Origin: Pseudocitrobacter cyperus
Lineage (GTDB): Bacteria > Pseudomonadota > Gammaproteobacteria > Enterobacterales > Enterobacteriaceae
NCBI RefSeq assembly: GCF_039889165.1
Contig: NZ_JAYMYY010000006.1
Coordinates: forward strand, 1-64,000
Reading direction: 5' to 3'
DNA: 64,000 nucleotides
The notes beneath the pieces were generated by a model, which worked only from the letters and a program-made list of their open reading frames with translations, was not told the DNA's origin and made no database searches. The position numbers and the translations under genes were made by a program. This document shows positions 25,104 through 34,300 of this stretch, in pieces. Each line of letters starts with the position of its first letter. Position 1 is the stretch's first letter.

Positions 25104-26312
25104 ATGGCGAAGCCAATTAACCGCTGGGGGATGCTGGCGGCTCATGTCTGTATTAACTTTGTGCTGGGAGGCGTATACGCGTTTAGTTACTTTAAAACGC
25201 CGCTGATGGCGCAATATCACTGGGATCCGGCGATGCTGGCCCTGGCCTTCTCAATCAATATGGGCATTATTCCCATCCCCATGATTTGGGGCGGTAAGAT
25301 GATTGATAATGGCAAAGGCAAGCAGGCGATTGTCGTTGGCGGCATTCTGTTTTCACTGGGGTTCATTCTCTCGGGTTTTGTCGACAACCTCTATTTGCTG
25401 TTCCTGACCTACGGCGTACTGGCGGGGCTGGGCTCCGGCCTGGCGTTTACCGGCAATCTGAATAATATCCTCAAATTCTTCCCCGACCGCCGCGGCCTTG
25501 CCAGCGGCATCGTGCTGGCGGGCGTTGGAGTAGGGACGTTGCTCTGTACCAAACTCGCTGAATTTTTTATGGCACAAACCCATGATGTCAGCCGGGCGCT
25601 GCTCTATTTGGGCATCGTTTACCTGGTGGTCATTTTTGTCGTGCAGTTTTTCATCCGCAGCGCACCGGCGAAAGACAGCGGCGGCATCGCGGCTTCGCCA
25701 ATGGATAAAGATTATCGTCAGATGCTGCGCGATCCACGATTCTGGCTGCTGTTCGCCATCCTGGCGCTGGGCGTTTTCTCCGGAATGGTGATCAGTTCCA
25801 GTTCAGCGCAAATCGGCATGATGCAGTACGGTCTGGCATCCGGTGCGATGGTGGTGAGTCTGGTCTCTATCTTTAACTCGGTGGGTCGTCTGTTCTGGGG
25901 CAGCGTGGCGGATAAACTGGGCGGATATCCAACGCTTATCACCGTCTACCTCTTTCTTGCGCTGTGCATGCTGGTGTTGCTCTTTTTCACTGGCAACACC
26001 GCGATGTTCTACCTGAGTGCGTTGGGCGTCGGGTTTGGCTATGCGGGCATTCTGGTGATTTTCCCCGGGCTTACCAGCCAGAATTTCGGCATGCGTAATC
26101 AAGGACTTAACTACGGATTTATGTACTTCGGTTTTGCCGTGGGCGCGGTGATCGCACCATACATTACTTCTGCTATTGCCAAATCCAGCGGCAGCTATGA
26201 TCCCGTTTTTATACTCACAACCGGTTTGCTGGCGCTTGGGGTGATCCTGATTTTGTTTACCAAAAACTATGTCGCGAAAATTATGACGCGCATGAAAATG
26301 CAAGGAATCTGA
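25104..26312 (+). CDS. MFS transporter, OxlT/YhjX-like
   Basis: Inner-membrane carrier of 402 residues with about 12 transmembrane segments. N-terminus GMLAAHVCINFVLGGVYAFSYFKTPL and the loop GKMIDNGKGKQ resemble the oxalate/formate antiporter-like MFS family (E. coli YhjX, a pyruvate-inducible protein). An AAGGGAAAT site precedes the ATG. It is followed 1 bp later by a ketopantoate-reductase-like gene and is divergent from a LysR regulator. A monocarboxylate or 2-oxo acid substrate is inferred from family and neighbour only. Confidence 0.85.
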   Translation: MAKPINRWGMLAAHVCINFVLGGVYAFSYFKTPLMAQYHWDPAMLALAFSINMGIIPIPMIWGGKMIDNGKGKQAIVVGGILFSLGFILSGFVDNLYLLFLTYGVLAGLGSGLAFTGNLNNILKFFPDRRGLASGIVLAGVGVGTLLCTKLAEFFMAQTHDVSRALLYLGIVYLVVIFVVQFFIRSAPAKDSGGIAASPMDKDYRQMLRDPRFWLLFAILALGVFSGMVISSSSAQIGMMQYGLASGAMVVSLVSIFNSVGRLFWGSVADKLGGYPTLITVYLFLALCMLVLLFFTGNTAMFYLSALGVGFGYAGILVIFPGLTSQNFGMRNQGLNYGFMYFGFAVGAVIAPYITSAIAKSSGSYDPVFILTTGLLALGVILILFTKNYVAKIMTRMKMQGI

Positions 26313-26313
26313 G

Positions 26314-27231
26314 ATGAAAATTGCAATAGCGGGCGCAGGCGCAATGGGCTGCCGTTTTGGTTATATGCTGGCTGATAGCGGCGTGGATGTTACGTTGATT
26401 GATGGCTGGAAAACGCATGTTGATGCCATCAATCAGCAGGGATTATTCGTCGAAACAGAAACCGACAGCCGCCGTTACTCCCTGCCAGCGATGCTGGCTG
26501 AAGATGCTCGCGGCGCCTTTGACGTGGTGATCCTGTTCACTAAAGCGATGCAGATGGCGGAGATGCTGCAAAAAATAGCGCCGGTGCTGGCCCGCGCAAA
26601 AGTGGTGATGACGCTCTCTAACGGCCTTGGCAACATTGAAACGCTGGAGCAGTATGTCGATCGCTCAGTGATTTATGCGGGGGTGACGCTGTGGTCTTGC
26701 GAGCTGGAGGGCCCGGGTCACATTCGTGCTACGGGGTCTGGCAATATCGAGTTGCAACCGATGATGTCGGCGGATATGGCCATGGCTGATCGGGTTGTCG
26801 ATATGCTGAACCTTGCGGGACTCAATGCCGAACTCAGCGCCAACGTATTGCTCTCCATCTGGAAGAAAGCGGCCTTTAATAGCGTGATGAATACCTATTG
26901 CGCATTACTGGATTGTAATGTCGGGGAATTTGGTAAGCTCCCCGACGCGCTCAATATGGCGCGTACAGTGGTGCGGGAAATTGTTCTGGTTGCCAGAAGT
27001 CAGCAAATTCCGTTGACGGAAGAGATGGTGATGCACACTGTTCAGAAAGTTTTCGATCCGAGAGAAAGTGGTGAGCACTATCCGTCAATGCATCAGGATC
27101 TGCATAAAGGTCGACTCACTGAAATTGATTATCTGAATGGTGCGGTGGCGCGCATAGGTGAAGCGCAGGGAATAGCGGTGCCGGTGAATCGCCTGCTAAC
27201 CCAACTTATTCACGCTAAAGAAGCGCAATAA
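26314..27231 (+). CDS. ketopantoate reductase (PanE/ApbA) family protein
   Basis: NADPH-dependent reductase-like protein of 305 residues. The Rossmann motif AIAGAGAMGCRFGYML is at residues 4-19, and the C-terminal helical domain has the catalytic-type stretch WKKAAFNSVMNTYCALLDCNVG and the ending SMHQDLHKGRLTEIDYLNGAV, both hallmarks of the family (catalytic Lys and substrate-binding Asn/Ser). It starts just after the MFS stop (1 bp), so both are one operon. The real panE of enterobacteria lies elsewhere, so this paralogue may reduce another 2-oxo acid. Confidence 0.87.
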   Translation: MKIAIAGAGAMGCRFGYMLADSGVDVTLIDGWKTHVDAINQQGLFVETETDSRRYSLPAMLAEDARGAFDVVILFTKAMQMAEMLQKIAPVLARAKVVMTLSNGLGNIETLEQYVDRSVIYAGVTLWSCELEGPGHIRATGSGNIELQPMMSADMAMADRVVDMLNLAGLNAELSANVLLSIWKKAAFNSVMNTYCALLDCNVGEFGKLPDALNMARTVVREIVLVARSQQIPLTEEMVMHTVQKVFDPRESGEHYPSMHQDLHKGRLTEIDYLNGAVARIGEAQGIAVPVNRLLTQLIHAKEAQ

Positions 27232-27235
27232 AGAT

Positions 27236-27261
27236 AATGCGCGGGCGTGAGCCCGCGCATT
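27236..27261. terminator. hairpin between the reductase gene and yfhH
   Basis: AATGCGCGGGC-gtga-GCCCGCGCATT is an 11-bp perfect inverted repeat between convergent genes. There is no T run, so it may end transcription weakly or only protect 3' ends. Confidence 0.6.
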
Positions 27262-28109
27262 CACACCAGTTTCCTCACCAGAGCCTCGCTGTGGCGGATA
27301 CGATCCGGCGCATTTTCCAGATCCTGCTGCACCAGCCCCATAAACAGTAAATCTGTCAGCATCATTTGAGCGCTGGTGGAAGAGATAGCCGCGCTGCGCG
27401 TGGCCTGTTCTTCCGCAATGGTATAAAGGCAGTGTGTTGCGCGCTGCTGCAGCGCATTGGGTGAAAAACCGGTGATAGCGAGAATTTTCCCCCCGGCGCG
27501 CAGCGTTTCATCCGCCGCCAGGTTAATCTCACGCCGCTCGCCGGAGTATGAGATAGCCAACAGCAGATCGCCGGAATTTAATGCCTGCACGCTGGCGAGC
27601 AGCGCATGCATATCCAGCTCGGCAACGGCGTTGATCCCGATCTTCATCAACTTCCAGCTAAAGTTTCGCGCCACCAGCCCGGAAGCGCCAATCCCGGTCA
27701 GTATGATGCGCCGCGTGTCGCGCAGTAGCGTGACGGCTTCCAGCAGCTTCTCTTCGTCGTTGACGTCGAGGGAGGCATGCATGGCGGCAATATTATCTTT
27801 AATCAGCTTTTCACCCACCAGACGCAGCGGATCGTCGCCGCGAATCTGGTTATGCACCGGAATAGAGTGCGGATTCGGGTTGCTGGCCAGCGCCTCGCTG
27901 AGTGCCAGTTTCAGGGCGGGGAATCCCTTAAACCCCAGTTTTTGCGCGAATTTCACCACGCTGGATTGGCTCACGCCTGACTGGCTTGCCAGTTGCTGTG
28001 AGCTGAGATGACGCGCCAGATCGGGCTGCGCCAGAATAAAATCGGCCAGTTTTTTATCGCTTTGCGCGAGATGCGGATATCGCTGGCGAATACGGATTAA
28101 ACAATTCAT
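27261..28109 (-). CDS. yfhH: RpiR/MurR-family transcriptional regulator YfhH
   Basis: Regulator of 282 residues with an N-terminal RpiR helix-turn-helix (about 1-77, LASQSGVSQSSVVKFAQKLGF) and a C-terminal SIS sugar-phosphate-binding domain (about 125-255, LTGIGASGLVARNFSWKL and AISYSGERRE). ATG 28109 is preceded by TTGAGGAGCGT, an excellent ribosome site, and matches the E. coli start. The ligand is probably a phosphosugar, but no target is known to me. Divergent from pgpC. Confidence 0.93.
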   Translation of the reverse strand: MNCLIRIRQRYPHLAQSDKKLADFILAQPDLARHLSSQQLASQSGVSQSSVVKFAQKLGFKGFPALKLALSEALASNPNPHSIPVHNQIRGDDPLRLVGEKLIKDNIAAMHASLDVNDEEKLLEAVTLLRDTRRIILTGIGASGLVARNFSWKLMKIGINAVAELDMHALLASVQALNSGDLLLAISYSGERREINLAADETLRAGGKILAITGFSPNALQQRATHCLYTIAEEQATRSAAISSTSAQMMLTDLLFMGLVQQDLENAPDRIRHSEALVRKLV

Positions 28110-28339
28110 ACGCTCCTCAAGGGCAAAATTACGCAACCTCTCCCGACAACAATTCTGCTCGCCTGAAAGAATTATTATTCGATTATAACGGAATAACCTG
28201 AATTAAATATTCCACCTGGCGCAAATTATTGAAGACTTTTTGCGAGCCAGCGTTGAGGTGATGTTTCCGGAAATCACCAGCACTATCTGTTACGCTAATT
28301 AGCAGAGCATGGAACATTCATCGTTTAAAGGAGTTCGGT

Positions 28340-28975
28340 TTGGCAAACGACCCCCGTCGAGTCATTTTCTTCGACCTGGATGGCACCCTGCATCAGCAGG
28401 ATATGTTCGGCACGTTTCTGCGCTATCTGCTGCGGCGGATGCCGCTAAACGCGTTGCTGGTACTGCCGTTGCTGCCGGTCATCGGTATTGCGCTGCTGGT
28501 AAAAGGGCGCGCCGCGCGTTGGCCAATGAGTTTACTGTTGTGGGGCTGCACCTTTGGACACAGCGAAGCCAAACTACGCGCGAAGGAGGCGGATTTCGCC
28601 ACCTGGTTCCGCGCGAACGTCATTACATTTCCGGTGGTGCATAAGCGTCTGACCGAATACCTCGTCAGTACTGATGCCGATGTCTGGCTGATCACCGGCT
28701 CGCCGCAGTCGCTGGTGGAAAAGGTCTATTTTGATACGCCCTGGCTGCCGCGCGTCAATCTTATCGCCAGTCAGATAACCCGTAGCCATGGCGGCTGGGT
28801 ACTGTCACTACGTTGTCTGGGGCATGAAAAAGTAGTGCAACTGGAGCGCAAAATCGGTACGCCATTGCGTCTGTTTAGCGGGTATAGCGACAGCAAACAG
28901 GATAACCCGTTGCTCTATTTCTGCCAGCATCGCTGGCGGGTAACGCCGAGGGGTGAACTTCAGCGGCTGGAATAG
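28340..28975 (+). CDS. pgpC: phosphatidylglycerophosphatase C (PgpC/YfhB)
   Basis: Inner-membrane HAD-family phosphatase converting phosphatidylglycerol phosphate to phosphatidylglycerol. The nucleophile motif FFDLDGTLHQQD is at residues 10-21, followed by a hydrophobic segment (LNALLVLPLLPVIGIALLV) and motifs II/III (WLITGSPQSL, GYSDSKQDNPLL). 211 residues as in E. coli. The start is TTG 28340, supported by AAAGGAG 7 bp upstream and by homology from ANDPRRVIFFDLD. Stands between yfhH (divergent) and tadA. Confidence 0.93.
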   Translation: MANDPRRVIFFDLDGTLHQQDMFGTFLRYLLRRMPLNALLVLPLLPVIGIALLVKGRAARWPMSLLLWGCTFGHSEAKLRAKEADFATWFRANVITFPVVHKRLTEYLVSTDADVWLITGSPQSLVEKVYFDTPWLPRVNLIASQITRSHGGWVLSLRCLGHEKVVQLERKIGTPLRLFSGYSDSKQDNPLLYFCQHRWRVTPRGELQRLE

Positions 28976-28998
28976 TGGGTAATCGACTCACCTCTATG

Positions 28999-29004
28999 TA
29001 TAAT
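28999..29004 (+). promoter_or_regulatory. candidate -10 of tadA
   Basis: Perfect TATAAT 32 bp upstream of the TTG start; no good -35 is visible, though this spacing would give a leader of about 25 nt. Its presence argues against ATG 29003 as the start codon. Confidence 0.45.
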
Positions 29005-29035
29005 GCGCCCCGTTTTATTATCTGGAGTGCCCGCT

Positions 29036-29542
29036 TTGTCCGACAATCAATTCGACCATGAATACTGGATGCGCCATGCGCTCACGCTTGCACAGCGCGC
29101 CTGGGATGAAGGGGAAGTGCCGGTAGGCGCAGTACTTGTACTGGATAATCAGGTGATTGGTGAAGGCTGGAATCGCCCTATTGGCCGCCACGATCCCACC
29201 GCTCACGCCGAAATTATGGCGCTGCGTCAGGGCGGTATGGTGTTGCAAAACTACCGCCTGATTAACGCCACGCTGTATGTCACGCTGGAACCCTGTGTGA
29301 TGTGCGCAGGTGCAATGGTGCACAGTCGCATTGGTCATGTGGTGTTTGGCGCGCGCGATGCCAAAACCGGCGCTGCCGGGTCGTTAATGGATGTGCTGCA
29401 TCACCCGGGGATGAACCACCGGGTGGACGTCACGGAAGGTGTGCTGCGCGAGCCGTGCGCGAATATGCTGAGTGATTTTTTCCGCGAGCGCCGCCAGCAG
29501 ATTAAAGCGTTACGTAAGGCGCAGAAAGCCGCGGATCAGTGA
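29036..29542 (+). CDS. tadA: tRNA-specific adenosine deaminase TadA
   Basis: Essential zinc enzyme that deaminates A34 to inosine in tRNA(Arg). Catalytic motifs are HAEIMAL (zinc His and proton-shuttling Glu) and PCVMCAG. I choose the TTG at 29036: CTGGAG lies 8-13 bp upstream and the protein then begins SDNQFDHEYWMRHAL, 168 residues, near the 167 of E. coli. The in-frame ATG at 29003 falls inside a TATAAT hexamer (28999-29004) that is probably the gene's own -10. The 3' end overlaps mltF by 7 bp. Confidence 0.94.
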   Translation: MSDNQFDHEYWMRHALTLAQRAWDEGEVPVGAVLVLDNQVIGEGWNRPIGRHDPTAHAEIMALRQGGMVLQNYRLINATLYVTLEPCVMCAGAMVHSRIGHVVFGARDAKTGAAGSLMDVLHHPGMNHRVDVTEGVLREPCANMLSDFFRERRQQIKALRKAQKAADQ

Positions 29543-31092
29543 TGCGGTTTGGCCGCGTCGACCAGTTCGCTCGACGTTGCCCCCTGCACGCTGTGCAGGT
29601 AATCACGAGGCGACAGGGAGATAAACGGCAAAAAGTCGGCGTTGTTGTGGTTTATCTCATCCATCGTCACCGCCGGATAGTCGGCGGCGATGGCCATCTG
29701 CTGCGCCACTTTCTTCTCTTTCTCCGCCAGATACCCCACGAGGCTTATTTGATACTTACGAATGTTTTCGACATACGCATAGGCTTCATGCCCGCGCGCA
29801 TAGCCGTAAGTGAGTTTGCTGTAGTAAGGTTTTTGGCTTAATAGCGGCAGACGTTGTTTTACTTCCGTCCAGCTATCCGGGTTGCCTTTTTGCTTCACCG
29901 TTAACGCACGGGCGTCGAGCATATGCGCGTAGCCCATATTATACGCGGCGAGTGCAAACCAAATTTTCTCATCCTGCGGTACGGTATCCGGTACTTTATC
30001 CATCATATCCAGCAGGTAACGCATTCCGCCGCCGATGCTTTGCTCGGCATCCGTGCGGTCAGTCAGCCCCAGGCTTTGGGCGGTATTTTTGGTCAACATC
30101 ATTAGCCCGCGCACGCCAGTCGGTGAGGTTGCCTGCGCATCCCAGTGCGATTCCTGATAAGAGATAGCGGCCAGCAGTCGCCAGTCGATCTCCTTTGCAT
30201 ATTTTTCAAACAGCGGCTGCAGGTCAGGCAGAACGCTGTCGATGGCGCGCAGGAATGAACGGGTATCGACGTAATCGAAATCTCCGCCATGGCCGAGGTA
30301 TTTTTCTTCCAGCCGCGCAAGCGTACCGTCTTCATTGATGGTATTGAAGAAGCCAAGCTGGGCGGCAGAGAGCGTATCGTCCTCATCGTTAACGCTAAAC
30401 CAGGTGACGGGTTGCTCATCGGTGATATCCAGCGCGACCGCAAGTTCAGGGTGCACACGCTGGAACAGGCTAATCGCGACGGAATCGGCAATGGTGTAGT
30501 TCAAACGCCCTGCCAGTACCTCTTCCATTAATGCTTCGCTACTGCGCTTTTCATCCACCCGCCAGCCGATATCCGGGAATTTTGTCTCTTTTAAGTTTTG
30601 CAGGTCGTTAATGACCGCATGCCCCGGAGCAATCGCCAGATTTTCGGCATTCAGCTCGCCGAGTGAACGCGGCCGATAGCTGCCGACGCGATACACCACC
30701 TGCTGAGAGACGGAGTAGTAGGCCGGGCCTGCATGATAGTTTTTAACGCGTTCGCTGTTATACACCAGACCCGCTGCCAACAGGTCAGCCTTACCGTTAT
30801 CGAGGTCGTCGAATAGCTCGCTGATATTTTGCCGCACGGTCACTTTCAGCTTTACGCCAAGGTAATCGGCAAACTGCTCTGTCAGGGCGTAATCCAGCCC
30901 ATACTCTTTGCCATCGACGCGGGAGTAGGTTAACGGAGACACGATGGTACTGACGCGAAGCTCCCCCCGCGCCTGGATGGCGGCAATACGGTTGGCCGGT
31001 TGGTTGATCCAGGAGATCGAGGGCCAGAGGGCTGCTGCTAACAGCAGTGCGACGATGCCGATAAGCAGATAATTAATCTTTAATTTTTTCAA
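29536..31092 (-). CDS. mltF: membrane-bound lytic murein transglycosylase F
   Basis: Outer-membrane-associated lytic transglycosylase cleaving peptidoglycan to 1,6-anhydro products. An N-terminal hydrophobic signal (INYLLIGIVALLLAAALWPS) precedes an ABC-type solute-binding regulatory domain (about 45-265) and a C-terminal SLT domain (about 290-440) with the catalytic Glu in YQESHWDAQATSPTGVRG. I choose TTG 31092 (LKKLKINYLLIG), giving 518 residues as in E. coli; an ATG 30 bp further upstream is possible. Its C-terminal tail (after about residue 480) differs from E. coli. Divergent from purL. Confidence 0.93.
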   Translation of the reverse strand: MKKLKINYLLIGIVALLLAAALWPSISWINQPANRIAAIQARGELRVSTIVSPLTYSRVDGKEYGLDYALTEQFADYLGVKLKVTVRQNISELFDDLDNGKADLLAAGLVYNSERVKNYHAGPAYYSVSQQVVYRVGSYRPRSLGELNAENLAIAPGHAVINDLQNLKETKFPDIGWRVDEKRSSEALMEEVLAGRLNYTIADSVAISLFQRVHPELAVALDITDEQPVTWFSVNDEDDTLSAAQLGFFNTINEDGTLARLEEKYLGHGGDFDYVDTRSFLRAIDSVLPDLQPLFEKYAKEIDWRLLAAISYQESHWDAQATSPTGVRGLMMLTKNTAQSLGLTDRTDAEQSIGGGMRYLLDMMDKVPDTVPQDEKIWFALAAYNMGYAHMLDARALTVKQKGNPDSWTEVKQRLPLLSQKPYYSKLTYGYARGHEAYAYVENIRKYQISLVGYLAEKEKKVAQQMAIAADYPAVTMDEINHNNADFLPFISLSPRDYLHSVQGATSSELVDAAKPHH

Positions 31093-31256
31093 ATAGTTAA
31101 TTCTCTGCACTGACAGAGCCACTGTTTCCAGTGACCATAATAAGACTATGGTTTGTTACAGAATGAGCGGCATTTTGCGTAAGATTGCGCCAGTTGGCAA
31201 CTAATTAGAGATATTCGTCACATCTATTGATAAAAAAAGGAAGTGATTTTATTTCC

Positions 31257-31272
31257 ACGCAAACGGTTTCGT
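31257..31272. promoter_or_regulatory. PurR box upstream of purL
   Basis: ACGCAAACGGTTTCGT matches the 16-bp PurR consensus with a single change in the centre, about 77 bp before the purL start. Repression by PurR with hypoxanthine or guanine is expected, as in E. coli. Confidence 0.9.
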
Positions 31273-31348
31273 CAGCGCGCAGGATTCTCTATAATAACGC
31301 CCGTTTTCCCCCCTTGCGCACACTGAAAGCTTAGAAGACGAGAGACTT

Positions 31349-34300
31349 ATGATGGAAATTCTGCGTGGTTCGCCTGCACTGTCTGCATTTCGTATTAACA
31401 AACTGCTGACGCGTTTTCAGGCAGCCAACCTCCCGGTAAGCAATATTTACGCTGAGTATGTCCATTTTGCCGATCTGGATGCTCCGCTTCACGACGAAGA
31501 GCGAGCCCGACTTGAACGTCTGTTAAAGTATGGCCCGAGCCTCAGCAGCCATACGCCATCCGGTAAACTGCTGCTCGTGACTCCCCGCCCTGGTACCATC
31601 TCCCCCTGGTCTTCAAAAGCAACCGACATCGCCCACAATTGCGGCCTGCAACAGATCCTGCGCCTGGAGCGCGGTGTGGCCTGGTATGTGGAAGCCTCTA
31701 CGTTGACGGCGGAGCAGTGGCGTGAAGTGGCGGCGGAGCTGCACGATCGCATGATGGAGAGCGTCTTCGACTCACTGCAGGATGCGGAAAAACTGTTTGC
31801 TCATCATCAACCGGCTCCCGTTTCCAGCGTCGACCTGCTGGGGCAGGGGCGTCAGGCGCTCATCGACGCCAACCTGCGTCTGGGGCTGGCGCTGGCGGAT
31901 GATGAAATCGACTATCTGCAGGATGCCTTCACTAAACTTGGGCGCAACCCGAACGATATCGAACTCTATATGTTCGCGCAGGCTAACTCTGAGCACTGCC
32001 GACACAAAATTTTCAACGCCGACTGGATTATCGACGGTGAACAGCAGCCGAAGTCGCTGTTCAAGATGATCAAAAACACCTTTGAAACCACGCCGGATCA
32101 CGTGTTGTCTGCCTATAAAGATAACGCGGCGGTGATGGAAGGCTCTGAAGTGGGGCGTTATTTTGCTGACCACGAAACGGGTCGCTACGATTTCCACCAG
32201 GAGCCTGCGCACATCCTGATGAAGGTGGAAACCCACAACCACCCGACGGCGATTTCTCCGTGGCCGGGCGCGGCAACCGGTTCCGGTGGTGAAATTCGTG
32301 ATGAAGGCGCTACCGGGCGCGGTGCAAAACCGAAGGCTGGTCTGGTCGGTTTCTCCGTATCTAACCTGCGTATCCCGGGCTTTGAACAGCCGTGGGAAGA
32401 AGACTTCGGCAAGCCGGAACGCATTGTTACCGCGCTGGACATCATGACCGATGGCCCGCTGGGCGGCGCGGCGTTTAACAACGAATTTGGTCGTCCGGCG
32501 CTGAACGGCTACTTCCGTACCTATGAAGAGAAAGTGAACAGCCACAACGGCGAGGAGCTGCGCGGCTATCACAAACCGATCATGCTGGCAGGCGGGATCG
32601 GCAACATCCGTGCCGATCACGTACAGAAAGGCGAGATCACCGTCGGTGCAAAGCTGGTCGTCCTCGGCGGCCCGGCGATGAATATCGGCCTTGGCGGCGG
32701 CGCTGCCTCTTCCATGGCCTCCGGTCAGTCTGACGCGGATCTCGATTTCGCGTCCGTCCAGCGTGACAACCCGGAAATGGAACGTCGTTGCCAGGAGGTT
32801 ATCGACCGTTGCTGGCAGTTGGGCGATGCGAACCCGATTCTGTTTATCCATGACGTCGGCGCGGGCGGCCTGTCTAACGCCATGCCAGAGCTGGTGAGTG
32901 ACGGCGGACGCGGTGGTAAATTCGAACTGCGCGATATCCTGAGCGACGAGCCAGGCATGAGCCCGCTGGAAATCTGGTGTAACGAATCGCAGGAACGTTA
33001 CGTGCTGGCGGTGTCGCCTGAGCAGATGCCGCTGTTTGATGAACTCTGTAAGCGCGAGCGCGCGCCATATGCGGTCATTGGTGAAGCGACAGAAGAACTG
33101 CACCTCAGCCTGAATGACAAGCACTTCGACAATCAGCCAATCGACCTGCCGCTGGACGTGCTGTTGGGCAAAACGCCGAAGATGACCCGTGACGTCACCA
33201 CGCTGAAAGCCAAAGGCGACGCGCTGGTTCGCGAAGGCATTACGATTGCCGATGCGGTTAACCGCGTTCTGCACCTGCCGTCTGTGGCGGAAAAAACCTT
33301 CCTCGTCACCATTGGCGACCGTACCGTCACCGGCATGGTGGCGCGCGATCAGATGGTCGGCCCGTGGCAGATCCCGGTGGCTAACTGTGCGGTCACTACC
33401 GCCAGCCTCGATAGCTATTACGGTGAAGCGATGGCGATTGGTGAACGTTCTCCGGTTGCGTTGCTCGACTTCGCGGCGTCTGCCCGTCTGGCAGTCGGTG
33501 AAGCGCTGACCAACATTGCGGCGACGCAAATTGGCAATATCAAACACATCAAACTGTCGGCGAACTGGATGTCTGCGGCAGGCCACCCTGGCGAAGACGC
33601 TGGCCTGTATGAAGCGGTGAAAGCGGTGGGTGAAGAACTTTGCCCGGCGCTGGGGCTGACGATTCCGGTGGGTAAAGACTCCATGTCGATGAAAACCCGC
33701 TGGCAGGAAGGTAACGAACAGCGCGAAATGACTTCGCCGCTATCGCTGGTGATTTCTGCGTTTGCCCGCGTGGAAGATGTGCGTCATACCATTACGCCGC
33801 AGCTTTCTACGGAAGATAATGCGCTGTTGCTGATTGACCTCGGTAAGGGTCATAACGCGCTGGGCGCCACTGCCCTGGCGCAGGTTTATCGTCAACTGGG
33901 CGACAAACCGGCTGACGTGCGTGATGTCGCGCAACTGAAAGGCTTCTACGACGCCATTCAGGCGCTGGTGGCAGAACGTAAACTGCTGGCGTATCACGAC
34001 CGTTCCGACGGCGGCCTGCTGGTGACGTTGGCGGAAATGGCCTTTGCCGGCCACTGCGGCGTTGAGGCGGATATCGCCGCGCTGGGCGACGACCGATTGG
34101 CTGCGCTGTTCAGCGAAGAACTGGGGGCGGTAATTCAGGTTCGCGCGGCTGATCGTGAGGCGGTTGAAGCGCTGCTGGCAAAACACGGCCTCGGCGATTG
34201 TGTACATTATCTGGGTCAGGCCGTCGCGGGTGACCGCTTTGTGCTCACCGCCAGCGGCCAGCCGGTCTTTAGCGAAAGCCGCACTACGCTACGTATGTGG

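Noticed and set aside
31772..33586. A 604-codon open frame on the strand opposite purL
   Set aside because: It lies wholly within purL, mirrors its codon bias, has no ribosome site and no recognisable domain; long antisense frames are common in G/C-rich conserved genes.
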